This document shows, one piece after another, positions 22,081 through 36,244 of a stretch of DNA of 64,000 bases. Every line of letters begins with the position of its first letter. Position 1 is the first letter of the stretch. The notes under the pieces are model-generated. The model was not told the origin of the DNA. It ran no database searches and saw nothing but the letters and a program-made list of their open reading frames with translations. This DNA is from Cristatella mucedo (lineage: Eukaryota; Bryozoa; Phylactolaemata; Cristatellidae): positions 1 through 64,000 of the forward strand of contig WPIO01000321.1 in the NCBI GenBank assembly GCA_009760855.2, written 5' to 3'. The position numbers and the translations under genes are program-made.

Positions 22081-25000
22081 GCAGATTTAAAGTTTCTATA
22101 TATTCCGCGATCTGGTGCGAACTCGTGCGAAACGTGTTATTTACGTGCGAAATGCTTTAAACATGGTGCAGCACTCTGCTGTCAGTCAGCTCACGCTCCG
22201 ACATGCAGATTTAACGTTTCTACATATTCCGCGATCTGATGCGAACTTGTGCGAAACGTGTTATTTACGTGCGAAATGCTTTTAAACATGGTGCAGCACT
22301 CTGCTGCCAGTCAGCCCACGCTCCGAAATGCAGATTATAAGTTTCTACATATTCCGCGATCTGATGCGAACTTGTGCGAAACGTGTTATTTACGTGCGAA
22401 ATGCTTTAAACTTTGTGCAGCACTCTGCTGCCAGTCAGCACACGCTCCGACATGCAGATTTGAAGTTTCTAGATATTCCGCGATCTGGTGCGAACTCGTG
22501 CGAAACGTGTTATTTACGTGCGAAATGCTTTAAACATGGTGCAGCACTCTGCTGCCAGTCAGTGCACGCTCCGACATGCAGATTTGAAGTTTCTACATAT
22601 TCCGCGATCTGGTGCGAACTTGTGCGAAACGTGTTATTTACGTGCGAAATGCTTTAAACATGGTGCAGCACTCTGCTGCCAGTCAGTGCACGCTCCAACA
22701 TGCAGATTTAAAGTTTCTACATATTCCGCGATCTGTGCGAACTTGTGCGAAACGTGTTATTTACGTGCGAAATGCTTTAAACATGGTGCAGCACTCTGCT
22801 GCCAGTCACCGCACGCTCCGAAATGCAGATTTGAAGTTTCTACATATTCCGCGATCTGGTGCGAACTCGTGCGAAACGTGTTATTTACGTGCGAAATGCT
22901 TTAAACATGGTGCAGCACTCTGCTGCCAGTCAGCGCACGCTCCGACATGCAGATTTAAAGTTTCTACATATTCCGCGATCTGCTGCGAACTCGTGCGAAA
23001 CGTGTTATTTACGTGCGAAATGCTTTAAACATGGTGCAGCACTCTGCTGCCAGTCAGGGCACGCTCCGACATGCAGATTTGAAGTTTCTACATATTCCGC
23101 GATCTGCTCCGAACTCGTGCGAAACGTGTTATTTACGTGCGAAATGCTTTAAACATGGTGCAGCACTCTGCTGCCAGTCAGTGCACGCTCCGACATGCAG
23201 ATTTAAAGTTTCTACATATTCCGCGATCTGCTGCGAACTCGTGCGAAACGTGTTATTTACGTGCGAAATGCATTAAACATGGTGCAGCACTCTGCTGCAG
23301 TCAGCACACGCTCCGACATGCAGATTTGAAGTTTCTACACATTCCGCGATCTGCTGCGAACTCTTGCGAAACGTGTTATTTACGTGCGAAATGCTTTAAA
23401 CATGGTGCAGCACTCTGCTGCCAGTCAGCGCACGCTCCGACATGCAGATTGGAAGTTTCTACATATTCCGCGATCTGCTGCGAACTTGTGCGAAACGTTT
23501 TATTTACGTGCGAAATGCTTTAAACATGGTGCAGCACTCTGCTGCCAGTCAGCGCACGCTCCGACATGCAGATTTGAAGTTTCTACATATTCCGCGATCT
23601 GGTGCGAACTCGTGCGAAACGTGTTATTTACGTGCGAAATGCTTTAAACATGGTGCAGCACTCTGCTGCCAGTCAGCCCACGCTCCGACATGCAGATTTG
23701 AAGTTTCTACATATTCCGCGATCTGGTGCGAACTCGTGCGAAACGTGTTATTTACGTGCGAAATGCTTTAAACATAGTGCAGCACTCTGCTGCCAGTCAG
23801 TGCACGCTCCGACATGCAGATTTGAAGTGTCTACATATTCCGCGATCTGGTGCGAACTCGTGCGAAACGTGTTATTTACGTGCGAAATGCTTTAAACATG
23901 GTGCAGCACTCTGCTGCCAGTCAGGGCACGCTCCGACATGCAGATTTGAAGTTTCTACATATTCCGCGATCTGCTGCGAACTCGTGCGAAACGTGTTATT
24001 TACGTGCGAAATGCTCTAATCATGGTGCTGCACTCTGCTGCCCGTCAGCGCATGCTCCGACATGCAGATTTAAAGTTTCTACATATCCTGCGATCTGGTG
24101 CGAACTCGTGCGAAACGTGTTATTTACGTGCGAAATGCTTTAAACATGGTGCAGCACTCTGCTGCCAGTCAGTGCACGCTCCGACATGCAGATTTAAAGT
24201 TTCTACATATTCCGCGATCTGGTGCGAACTCGTGCGAAACGTGTTATTTACGTGCGAAATGCTTTAAACATGGTGCAGCACTCTGCTGCCAGTCAGGGCA
24301 CGCTCCGAAATGCAGATTTGAAGTTTCTACATATTCCGCGATCTGCTCCGAACTCGTGCGAAACGTGTTATTTACGTGCGAAATGCTTTAAACATGGTGC
24401 AGCACTCTGCTGCCAGTCAGCACACGCTCCGACATGCAGTTTTGAAGTTTCTACATATTCCGCGATCTGCTGCGAACTCGTGCGAAACGTGTTATTTACG
24501 TGCGAAATGCTTTAAACATGGTGCAGCACTCTGCTGCCAGTCAGTGCACGCTCCGACATGCAGATTTAAAGTTTCTACATATTCCGCGATCTGGTGCGAA
24601 CTCGTGCGAAACGTGTTATTTACGTGCGAAATGCTTACAAACATGGTGCAGCACTCTGCTGCCAGTCAGTGCACGCTCCGACATGCAGATTTAAAGTTTC
24701 TACATATTCCGCGATCTGCTGCGAACTCGTGCGAAACGTGTTATTTACGTGCGAAATGCTTTAAACATGGTGCAGCACTCTGCTGCCAGTCAGGGCACGC
24801 TCCGACATGCAGATTTTGAAGTTTCTACATATTCCGCGATCTGCTGCAAACTCGTGCGAAACGTGTTATTTACGTGCGAAATGCTTTAAACATGGTGCAG
24901 AACTCGGCTGCCAGTCAGTGCACGCTCCGACATGCAGATTTGAAGTTTCTTCATATTCCGCGATCTGCTGCGAACTCGTGCGAAACGTGTTATTTACGTG

Positions 25001-27000
25001 CGAAATGCTTTAAACATGGTGCAGCACTCTGCTGCCAGTCAGCACACGCTCCGACATGCAGATTTGGAGTTTCTACATATTCCGCGATCTGGTGCGAACT
25101 CGTGCGAAACGTGTTATTTACGTGCGAAATGCTTTAAACATAGTGCAGCACTCTGCTGCCAGTCAGTGCACGCTCCGACATGCAGATTTAAAGTTTCTAC
25201 ATATTCCGCGATCTGGTGCGAACTCGTGCGAAACGTGTTATTTACGTGCGAAATGCTTTAAACATGGTGCAGCACTCTGCTGCCAGTCAGAGCACGCTCC
25301 GACATGCAGATTTAAAGTTTCTACATATTCCGCGATCTGGTGCGAACTCGTGCGAAACGTGTTATTTACGTGCGAAATGCTTTAAACATGGTGCAGCACT
25401 CTGCTGCCAGTCAGTGCACGCTCCGACATGCAGATTTGAAGTTTCTACATATTCCGCGATCTGGTGCGAACTTGTGCGAAACGTGTTATTTACGTGCGAA
25501 ATGCTTTAAACATGGTGCAGCACTCTGCTGCAAGTCAGCCCACGCTCCGACATGCAGATTTAAGTTTCTAACATATTCCGCGATCTGCTGCGAACTCGTG
25601 CGAAACGTGTTATTTACGTGCGAAATGCTTTAAAACATGGTGCAGCACTGCTGCTGCCAGTGTGCAAGCGCACTCTCCGACATGCAGATTTGAAGTTTCT
25701 ACATATTCCGCGATCTGCTGCGAACTCGTGCGAAACGTGTTATTTACGTGCGAAATGCTTTAAACATGGTGCAGCACTCTGCTGCCAGTCAGTGCACGCT
25801 CCGACAGGCAGATTTGAAGTTTCTACATATTCCGCGATCTGGTGCGAACGAACTCGTGCGAAACGTGTTATTTACGTGCGAAATGCTTTAAAACATGGTG
25901 CAGCACTTTGCTGCATGTCAGTGCACGCTCCGACATGCAGATTTAAAGTTTCTACATATTCCGCGATCTGGTGCGAACTTGTGCGAAATTTTTTATTTAC
26001 GTGCGAAATGCTTTAAACATGGTGCAGCACTCTGCTGCCAGTCAGAACACGCTCCGAAATGCAGAATATGAAGTTTCAGACATATTCCGCGATCTGAATG
26101 CGAACTCTCGTGCGAAACGTGTTATTTACGTGCGAAATGCTTTAAACATGGTGCAGCACTCTGCTGCCAGTCAGTGCACGCTCCGACATGCAGATTTGAA
26201 GTGTCTACATATTCCGCGATCTGGTGCGAACTCGTGCGAAACGTGTTATTTACGTGCGAAATGCTTTAAACATGGTGCAGCACTCTGCTGCCAGTCAGGG
26301 CACGCTCCAAAATGCAGATTTGAAGTTTCTACATATTCCGCGATCTGCTGCGAACTCGTGCGAAACGTGTTATTTACGTGCGAAATGCTTTAAACATAGT
26401 GCAGCACTCTGCTGCCAGTCAGCCCACGCTCCGACATGCAGATTTAAAGTTTCTACATATTCCGCGATCTGGTGCGAACTCGTGCGAAACGTGTTATTTA
26501 CGTGCGAAATGCTTTAAACATGGTGCTGCACTCTGCTGCCAGTCAGCACACGCTCCGACATGCAGATTTAAAGTTTCTACATATTCCGCGATCTGCTGCG
26601 AACTCGTGCGAAACGTGTTATTACGTGCGAAATGCTTTAAACATGGTGCAGCACTCTGCTGTCAGTCAGTTGCACGCTCCGAAATGCAGATTTGAAGTTT
26701 CTACATATTCCGCGATCTGCTGCGAACTTGTGCGAAACGTGTTATTAACGTGCGAAATGCTTTAAACATGGTGCAGCACTCTGCTGCCAGTCACGGCACG
26801 CTCCGACATGCAGATTTGAAGTTTCTACATATTCCGCGATCTGGTGCAAACTTGTGCGAAACGTGTTATTTACGTGCGAAATGCTTTAAACATGGTGCAG
26901 CACTCTGCTATCAGTCAGCGCACGCTCCGAAATGCAGAATATGAAGTTTCTACATATTCCGCGATCTGCTGCCAACTTGTGCGAAACGTGTTATTTACGT
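22080..27000. repeat. Homogeneous satellite zone, epsilon-like
   Basis: Long runs of monomers with GGTGCGAAC and TGC, CGC or GGC alleles; no alpha units. A shared unusual monomer CTTTAAACTTTGTGC occurs at about 22,405, as at 14,097 and 45,897. A cluster of private substitutions marks the monomer at about 24,014-24,060 (CTCTAATCATGGTGCTGC, GCCCGTCAG, GCATGCTCC). Irregular joints appear from about 25,560 onward (25,650, 25,850, 26,070), before the degraded zone. Confidence 0.85.
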
Positions 27001-28960
27001 GCGAAATGCTTTAAAAACATGGTGTGCAGCACTCTGCTGCCAGTCAGGGCTCCGCTCCGAAATGCAGATTTGTAAGTTTCTACATATTCCGCGATCTGGT
27101 GCGAAACTTTGTGCGAAACGTGTTATTTACGTGCGAAATGCTGAGTTAAACATGGTGCAGCACTCTGCTGCCAGTCAGCTCACCGCTCCGAAATGCACAG
27201 AAGTCGCTACAATTCCGCGATTTGCTTGCGAACTTCTGCGCCAAACGTGTTCTTTATTTACCCGTGCGAAATGGGCCTTAAACTATTGTGCAGCACTCTG
27301 CTGCCAGTAGTCACCAACACGCTGACCGACATGCAGATTTGAAGTTTCTACAATATTCTGCGATCTGCTGCGAAACTCGTGCGAAAACGTGTTATTTACA
27401 TTGCGAAATGACTTATCAACAGGGTGCAGCCCTCTGCGCTCCTATTCAGTGCACGCTCCGATCTGTGGCAGATTTTAAAGTTTCCTAACATATTCCGCGA
27501 TCCTGGTGCGAACTCGTGAGCACCACGGGTTTATTGTACGGGCTAAATGCTTTAAACATGGTGCAGAACTCTGCTGTCAGTCAGCTAAACTCTCCGAGCA
27601 TGCAGCTTATCCGTGTTCGTTTCTACATCTTATGTCCACGAACTCTGTCTGCGGAACTCGTGCCGAAAACGTGTAACTTTACGTGCGAAATGCGTGTGTG
27701 TAAACATGGTGCAGCACTCTGCTGCAAACGTCAGCCCACTAAACTCCGACAAGTGCAGATTTTAAGTTTCTACCACATTCCCCGCGATCTGCCTGCAAAC
27801 TCGTGCGAAAACGTGTTAATTTACGTGCGAAATGCTTTAAACATGGTGTCTGCAGCACTCTGTTTTTCAGTCAGCTGCACGCTCCGACATGCAGAGTTGA
27901 AGTTTCTACGATAATCCGCGATATGCTCCGAACCTCGTGCGAACACGTAAGTGTATTTACCGTGCGAAAGCTTTAAACATGGTGCAGCACTCTGCTGCCA
28001 GTCAGCCTCAACGCTCCGACATGGTGCATGAGTTGAGAAGTTTCTACGATATCGGCGATCTTGGCGCAGAACTCGTGCCCAAACGTGTTTATTTACGTGC
28101 GAAATGCGTTAAACATATAGGTGCAGCCACTCTGCTGCAAAGTCAGCACACGCCACGCTCCGCACCCGTGAATGCAGATTGTGAATTTTCTAACATTTTC
28201 CGCGATCTGGTTGCGAACTTTTTTTGCAGACTGTTAGTGTTTACGGAAAACGTGTTATTTACGTGCACGAAATGCTTTAAACGAGGTGCCGTGCCAGCAC
28301 TCTGCTGCAGTCAGTCACCATAGCACGGCTCCCGACAGGCTCAGATTTAAAGTTTCTAATATTCCCCGCCGCGATTGCTTCAAACTCTGTGCCAAAATGT
28401 GTTATTTACGTGCGCGAAATGGCCTCAAAACATGGTGCAGGCACTCTGCTGCCATCACGCCACGTTCTCCGACATGTGCAGAATATACGTTTCTACATAT
28501 TCCGCGATCTGCTGCGAGAACTCTGTGCGAAACGTGTTTTTTACGCTTGCGAACATGCCTTTAAACAGTGCAAGCACTTTGCTGCCAATGTATGCGGCAC
28601 TGCTCCGACAGTTGGCAGATTTAAAGTTTCTAACATCTTCCGCGATCTGTCCCTGCAAACTCGTGCGAAACCGTGTATTTACGTTCGTGCGACGAAAATG
28701 CATTAAACATGGTGCATGCGGCACTCACTGCTGCCTAGTGTCTGACAGTGGGGAACAACGCTCCGTGAACAGGCAGAATGCGAAGTTAGTTTCTCATATT
28801 CCGCGATCTGCTGCGAACTCTTGCGAAACGTGTTATATTACGTGCTGAAATGCTTTAAACATGGTGCAGCCACTCTGCCTGCCTAGCCAGCCTCAAGGCA
28901 CACTCCGACATGCAGATTTTGAAGTTTTTCTAGATATTCCGCGCGATCTGCTTCCGAACT
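27000..28960. repeat. Highly irregular satellite zone with lengthened monomers
   Basis: Fourteen successive GCGATCT-type cores from 27,091 to 28,943 give 13 intervals of roughly 127-169 bp, mean about 142.5 bp instead of 124. The extra bases are scattered one- to few-base insertions throughout each unit, often duplicating the neighbouring base or dinucleotide, with fewer substitutions. Every unit is still recognisably the same satellite; there is no unique insert, terminal repeat or gene. The insertion bias resembles uncorrected single-molecule sequence more than biological decay. True degeneration cannot be excluded from the sequence alone. Confidence 0.85.
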
Positions 28961-30130
28961 CGTGCGAAACGTGTTATTTATGTACGAAATGCTTTAAACA
29001 TGGTGCAGCACTCTGCTGCCAGTCAGCGCACGCTCCGACCTGCAGATTTGAAGTTTCTACATATTCCGCGATCTGGTGCGAACTCGTGCGAAACGTGTTA
29101 TTTACGTGCGAAATGCTTTAAACATGGTGCAGCACTCTGCTGCCAGTCAGCGCACGCTCCGAAATGCAGATTTGAAGTTTCTACATATTCCGCGATCTGC
29201 TGCAAATTTCTACTATATTCCGCGATCTGACTGCGAACTCGTGCGAAAACGGTTAGTTATTTACGTGCGAAATGCTAGTTTAACCATTGTGGCTGCAGCA
29301 CTCTGCTGCCAGCCAGCGCACGCTCCGAAACGCAGATTTGAAGTTTCTACATATTCCGCGATCTGGTGCGAACTCGTGCGAAACGTGTTATTTACGTGCG
29401 AAATGCTTTAAACATGGTGCAGCACTCTACTGCCAGTCAGCGCACGCTCCGACATGAAGATTTGAAGTTTTCTACATATTCCGCGATCTGGTGCGAACTC
29501 GTGCGAAACGTGTTATTTACGTTCGAATGCTTTAATTAACATGGTTGCAGCACTCTGTTGCCTAGCCAGCGCACGCTTCCGAAATGCAGATTTGAAGTTT
29601 CTACATATTCCGCAATCTGCTGCGAAACTCGTGCCAAACGTGTTATTAACGTGGCGAAATGCATTAAAGGGGAATGGTGCAGCACTATGCTGCATGTCAG
29701 GGCACGCTCCGACATGCAGATTTGAAGTTTTTACATATTCCGCGATCTGCTGAAAACTCGTGCGAAACGTGTTATTTACGTGCGAAATGCATTAAACATG
29801 GTGCAGCACTCTGCTGCAAGTCAGCACACGCTCCGACAGGCAGATTGGAAGTTTCTAGACATTCCGCGATCTGCTCCGAACTCTTGCGAAAACGTGTTAT
29901 TTACGTGCGAAATGCTTTGAACATGGTGCAGCACTCTGCAGCTGTCAGTCAGTGCACGCTCCGACACGCAGATTTAGGAAGTTTTCTCTTGCGAAACGTG
30001 TTATTTACGTGCGAAATGCTTTAAACATGGTGCAGCACTCTGCTGCCAGTCAGTGCACGCTCCGAATTGCAGATTTGAAGTTTCTACATATTCCGCGATC
30101 TGGTGCGCGAACTTGTGCCAAAACGTGTTA
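28960..30130. repeat. Transitional zone with partial monomers
   Basis: Clean monomers at 28,981-29,200 alternate with disturbed ones. Near 29,144-29,309 one unit is 166 bp long because a second ATTTCTAC...TATTCCGCGATCTG stretch follows the first. At 29,946-30,046 one unit is 101 bp, having lost the segment between GGAAGTTTTCT and CTTGCGAAACG. A delta-gamma-alpha run (alpha at 29,838) is recognisable between about 29,520 and 29,900. Confidence 0.8.
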
Positions 30131-30919
30131 ATTTACGTGCGAAATGCTTTAAACATGGTGCAGAACTCTGCTGCCAGTCAGCGCACGCTCCGACATGCAG
30201 ATTTAAAGTTTCTACATATTCCGCGATCTAGTGCGAACTTGTGCGAAACGTGTTATTTACGTGCGAAATGCTTTAAACATGGTGCAGCACTCTGCTGCCA
30301 GTCAGCGCACGCTCCGACATGCAGATTTGAAGTTTCTACATATTCCGCGATCTGGTGCAAACTCGTGCGAAACGTGTTATTTACGTGCGAAATGCTTTAA
30401 ACATGGTGCAGCACTCTGCTGCCAGTCAGCGCACGCTCCGACATGCAGATTTGAAGTTTCTAGAAGATTCCGCGATCTGCTGCGAACTCGTGCGAAACGT
30501 GTTATTTACGTGCGAAATGCTTTAAACATGGTGCAGCACTCTGCTGCCAGTCAGTGCACGCTCCGACATGCAGATTTAAAGTTTCTACATATTCCGCGAT
30601 CTGGTGCGAACTTGTGCGAAACGTGTTATTTACGTGCGAAATGCTTTAAACATGGTGCAGCACTCTGCTGTCAGTCAGCACACGCTCCGAAATGCAGAAT
30701 ATACGTTTCTACATATTCCGCGATCTGATGCGAACTTGTGCGAAACGTGTTATTTACGTGCGAAATGCTTTAAACATGGTGCAGCACTCTGCTGCCAGTC
30801 AGCTCACGCTCCGACATGCAGATTTGAAGTTTCTACATATTCCGCGATCTGCTCTGAACTCGTGCGAAACGTGTTATTTACGTGCGAAATGCATTAAACA
30901 TGGTGCAGCACTCTGCTGC

Positions 30920-31026
30920 CAGTCAGCGCACTAAAGTTTCTACATATTCCGCGATCTGGTGCGAACTCGTGCGAAACGTGTTATTTACGTGCGAAATGCT
31001 TTAAACATGGTGCAGCACTCTGCTGC
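30920..31026. repeat. Monomer with 17 bp internal deletion
   Basis: CAGTCAGCGCAC is followed directly by TAAAGTTTC, removing the CTCCGACATGCAG region. Spacing to the next CAGTCAG is 107 bp. Confidence 0.85.
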
Positions 31027-31239
31027 CAGTCAGTGCACGCTCCGACATGCAGATTTAAAGTTTCTACATATTCCGCGATCTGCTGCGAACTCGTGCGAAA
31101 CGTGTTATTTTACGTGCGAAATGCTTTAAACATGGTGCAGCACTCTGCTGCCAGTCAGCACACGCTCCGACATGCAGATTGGAAGTTTCTAGATATTCCG
31201 CGATCTGCTCCGAACTCGTGCGAAACGTGTTATTTACGT

Positions 31240-31855
31240 GCGAAATGCTTTAAACATGGTGCAGCACTCTGCTGCCAGTCAGTGCACGCTCCGAAATGCA
31301 GATTTGAAGTTTCTACATATTCCGCGATCTGGTGCGAACTCGTGCGAAACGTGTTATTTACGTGCGAAATGCTTTAAACATGGTGCAGCACTCTGCTGCC
31401 AGTCAGCGCACGCTCCGAAATGCAGATTTGAAGTTTCTACATATTCCGCGATTTGCTGCGAACTCGTGCCAAACGTGTTATTTACGTGCGAAATGCTTTA
31501 AACATGGTGCAGCACTCTGCTGCCAGTCAGCACACGCTCCGACATGCAGATTTAAAGTTTCTGCATATTCCGCGATCTGCTGCGAACTCGTGCGAAACGT
31601 GTTATTTACGTGCGAAATGCTTTAAACATGGTGCAGCACTCTGCTGCATGTCAGGGCACGCTCCGACATGCAGATTTGAAGTTTCTACATCTTCCGCGAT
31701 CTCCTGCAAACTCGTGCGAAACGAGTTATTTACGTGCGAAATGCATTAAACATGGTGCAGCACTCTGCTGCAAGTCAGAACACGCTCCGACAGGCAGATT
31801 GGAAGTTTCTAGACATTCCGCGATCTGCTCCGAACTCGTGCGAAACGTGTTATTT
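31240..31855. repeat. Segmental duplication, copy 1 (offset 13,036-13,037 bp)
   Basis: Matches about 44,276-44,891. Shared private features are GCGATTTGC followed by GTGCCAAACG, TTTCTGCATATT, gamma with CATCTTCC and CTCCTGC, GCGAAACGAG, GCATTAAAC, and alpha with AACACG. The offset changes by one base at a 1 bp deletion near 44,632. Confidence 0.8.
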
Positions 31856-34800
31856 ACGTGCGAAATGCTTTAAACATGGTGCAGCACTCTGCTGCCAGTC
31901 AGTGCACGCTCCGACATGCAGATTTGAAGTTTCTACATATTCCGCGATCTGCTGCAAACTCGTGCGAAACGTGTTATTTACGTGCGAAATGCTTTAAACA
32001 TGGTGCAGCACTCTGCTGCCAGTCAGCGCACGCTCCGACATGCAGATTTAAAGTTTCTACATATTCCGCGATCTGGTGCGAACTCGTGCGAAAACGTGTT
32101 ATTTACGTGCGAAATGCTTTAAACATGGTGCAGCACTCTGCTGCAGTCAGGGCACGCTCCGACATGCAGATTTGAAGTTTCTACATATTCCGCGATCTGC
32201 TGCGAACTCGTGCGAAACGTGTTATTTACGTGCGAAATGCTTTAAACATGGTGCAGCACTCTGCTGCCAGTCAGCACACGCTCCGACATGCAGATTTGAA
32301 GTTTCTAGATATTCCGCGATCTCTGCTGCAAACTCGTGCGAAACGTGTTATTTACGTGCGAAATGCTTTAAACATGGTGCAGCACTCTGCTGCCAGTCAG
32401 CACACACGCTCCGACATGCAGATTTGGAAGTTTCTACATATTCCGCGATCTGCTGCGAACTCGTGCGAAACGTGTTATTTACGTGCGAAATGCTTTAAAC
32501 ATGGTGCAGCACTCTGCTGCCAGTCAGTGCACGCTCCGACATGCAGATTTAAAGTTTCTACATATTCCGCGATCTGCTGCAAACTCATGCGAAACGTGTT
32601 ATTTACCTGCGAAATGCTTTAAACATGGTGCAGCACTCTGCTGCCAGTCAGCGCACGCTCCGACATGCAGATTTAAAGTTTCTACATATTCCGCGATCTG
32701 GTGCGAACTCGTTTAAAACGTGTTATTTACGTGCGAAATGCTCAAATCATGGTGCCGCACTCTGCTGCCAGTCAGGGCACGCTCCGACATGCAGATTTGA
32801 AGTTTCTACACATTCCGCGATCTGGTGCGAACTTGTGCGAAACGTGTTATTTACGTGCGAAATGCTTTAAACATGGTGCAGCACTCTGCTGCCAAGTCAG
32901 CTCACGCTCCGACATGCAGATTGGAAGTTTCTAGATATTCCGCGATCTGCTGCGAACTCGTGCGAAACGTGTTATTTACGTGCGAAATGCTTTAAACATG
33001 GTGCAGCACTCTGCTGCCAGTCAGTGCACGCTCCGACATGCAGATTTAAAGTTTCTACATATTCCGCGATCTGGTGCGAACTTGTGCGAAACGTGTTATT
33101 TACGTGCGAAATGCTTTAAACATGGTGCAGCACTCTGCTGCCAGTCAGCACACGCTCCGAAATGCAGATTTAAAGTTTCTACATATTCCGCGATCTGCTG
33201 CAAACTCGTGCGAAACGTGTTATTTACGTGCGAAATGCTTTAAACATGGTGCAGCACTCTGCTGCCAGTCAGCGCACGCTCCGACATGCAGATTTGAAGT
33301 TTCTACATATTCCGCGATCTGCTGCGAACTCGTGCGAAAACGTGTTATTACGTGCGAAATGCTTTAAACATGGTGCAGCACTCTGCTGCAGTCAGGCACG
33401 CTCCGACATGCAGATTTAAAGTTTCTACATATTCCGCGATCTGGTGCGAACTCGTGCGAAACGTGTTATTTACGTGCGAAATGCTTTAAACATGGTGCAG
33501 CACTCTGCTGCCAGTCAGCACACGCTCCGACATGCAGATTTGAAGTTTCTACATATTCCGCGATCTGCTGCGAACTCGTGCGAAACGTGTTATTTACGTG
33601 CGAAATGCTTTAAACATGGTGCAGCACTCTGCTGCCAGTCAGTGCACGCTCCGACATGCAGATTTAAAGTTTCTACATATTCCGCGATCTGCTGCGAACT
33701 TGTGCGAAACGTGTTATTTACGTGCGAAATGCTTTAAACATGGTGCAGCACTCTGCTGTCAGTCAGCGCACGCTCCGAAATGCAGAATATACGTTTCTAC
33801 ATATTCCGCGATCTGCTGCGAACTCGTGCGAAACGTGTTATTTACGTGCGAAATGCTTTAAACATGGTGCAGCACTCTGCTGCCAGTCAGGCACACGCTC
33901 CGACATGCAGATTTGAAGTTTCTACATATTCCGCGATCTGCTGCGAACTCGTGCGAAACGTGTTATTTACGTGCGAAATGCTTTAAACATGGTGCAGCAC
34001 TCTGCTGCCAGTCAGCGCACGCTCCGACATGCAGATTTAAAGTTTCTACATATTCCGCGATCTGCTGCGAACTTGTGCGAAACGTGTTATTTACGTGCGA
34101 AATGCTTTAAACATGGTGCAGCACTCTGCTGCCAGTCAGGGCACGCTCCGACATGCAGATTTGAAGTTTCTACATATTCCGCGATCTGCTGCAAACTCGT
34201 GCGAAACGTGTTATTTACGTGCGAAATGCTTTAAACATGGTGCAGCACTCTGCTGCCAGTCAGCGCACGCTCGCTCCGAAATGCAGATTTGAAGTTTCTA
34301 CATATTCCGCGATCTGGTGCGAACTCGTGCGAAACGTGTTATTTACGTGCGAAATGCTTTAAACATGGTGCAGCACTCTGCTGCCAGTCAGGGCACGCTC
34401 CGACATGCAGATTTGAAGTTTCTACACATTCCGCGATCTGGTGCGAACTCGTGCGAAACGTGTTATTTACGTGCGAAATGCTTTAAACAAGGTGCAGCAC
34501 GCTGCTGTCAGCAAGCACACGCTCCGACATGCAGATTTGAAGTTTCTACATATTCCGCGATCTGCTGCGAACTCGTGCGAAACGTGTTATTTACGTGCGA
34601 AATGCTTTAAACATGGTGCAGCACTCTGCTGCCAGTCAGTGCACGCTCCGACATGCAGATTTGAAGTTTCTACATATTCCGCGATCTGGTGCGAACTCGT
34701 GCGAAACGTGTTATTTACGTGCGAAATGCTTTAAACATGGTGCAGCACTCTGCTGCCAGTCAGCTCACGCTCCGAAATGCAGATTTGAAGTTTCTACATA

Positions 34801-36244
34801 TTCCGCGATCTGCTGCAAACTCGTGCGAAACGTGTTATTTACGTGCGAAATGCTTTAAACATGGTGCAGCACTCTGCTGCCAGTCAGCACACGCTCCGAC
34901 ATGCAGATTTAAAGTTTCTACATATTCCGCGATCTGCTGCGAACTCGTGCGAAACGTGTTATTTACGTGCGAAATGCTTTAAACATGGTGCAGCACTTTG
35001 TTGCCAGCCAGAGCACGCTCCGACATGCAGATTTAAAGTTTCTACATATTCCGCGATCTCCTGCAAACTCGTGCGAAACGTGTTATTTACGTGCGAAATG
35101 CTTTAAACATGGTGCAGCACTCTGCTGCAAGTCAGCACACGCTCCGACAGGCAGATTGGAAGTTTCTAGACATTCCGCGATCTGCTCCGAACTCTTGCGA
35201 AACGTGTTATTTACGTGCGAAATGCTTTAAACATGGTGCAGCACTCTGCTGCCAGTCAGCTTACGCTCCGACATGCAGATTTGAAGTTTCTACATATTCC
35301 GCGATCTGCTGCAAACTCGTGCGAAACGTGTTATTTACGTGCGAAATGCTTTAAACATGGTGCAGCACTTTGTTGCCAGCCAGCGCACGCTCCGACATGC
35401 AGATTTAAAGTTTCTACATATTCCGCAATCTGCTGCGAACTCGTGCCAAACGTGTTATTTACGTGCGAAATGCTTTAAACATGGTGCAGCACTCTGCTGC
35501 ATGTCAGGGCACGCTCCGACATGCAGATTTGAAGTTTCTACATATTCCGCGATCTGCTGCAAACTCATGCGAAACGTGTTATTTACGTGCGAAATGCTTT
35601 AAACATGGTGCAGCACTCTGCTGCATGTCAGGGCACGCTCCGACATGCAGATTTGAAGTTTCTACATATTCCGCGATCTGCTGCAAACTCGTGCGAAACG
35701 TGTTATTTACGTGCGAAATGCATTAAACATGGTGCAGCACTCTGCTGCAAGTCAGCACACGCTCCGACAGGCAGATTGGAAGTTTCTAGACATTCCGCGA
35801 TCTGCTCCGAACTTGTGCGAAACGTGTTATTTACGTGCGAAATGCTTTAAACATGGTGCAGCACTCTGCTGCCAGTCAGCCCACGCTCCGACATGCAGAT
35901 TTGAAGTTTCTAGATATTCCGCGATCTGCTCCGAACTCGTGCGAAACGTGTTATTTACGTGCGAAATGCGTTAAACATGGTGCAGCACTCTGCTGCCAGT
36001 CAGTGCACGCTTCGAAATGTAGATTCTAAGTTTCTACATATTCCGCGATCTCCTGCAAACTCGTGCGAAACGAGTTATTTACGTGCGAAATGCATTAAAC
36101 ATGGTGCAGCACTCTGCTGCCAGTCAGCGCACGCTCCGAAATGCAGATTTGAAGTTTCTACATATTCCGCGATCTGGTGCGAACTCGTGCGAAACGTGTT
36201 ATTTACGTGCGAAATGCTTTAAACATGGTGCAGCACTCTGCTGC

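Larger units (their letters stand above)
30130..34980. repeat. Mixed monomer zone
   Basis: Regular 124 bp monomers with a short HOR-like run at about 31,240-31,860, containing alpha at 31,792 and matching 44,276-44,886. Odd units are the 107 bp monomer at 30,920-31,026, a CGCTCGCTCC duplication at about 34,268, and several one-base-short GCAGTCAG units (32,143, 33,388). Nothing but satellite is present. Confidence 0.85.

Noticed and set aside
27000-28960. Transposon or gene insertion inside the array
   Set aside because: The irregular stretch can be followed monomer by monomer as satellite with small insertions. I found no terminal repeats, target-site duplication, poly-A tail or foreign sequence block.
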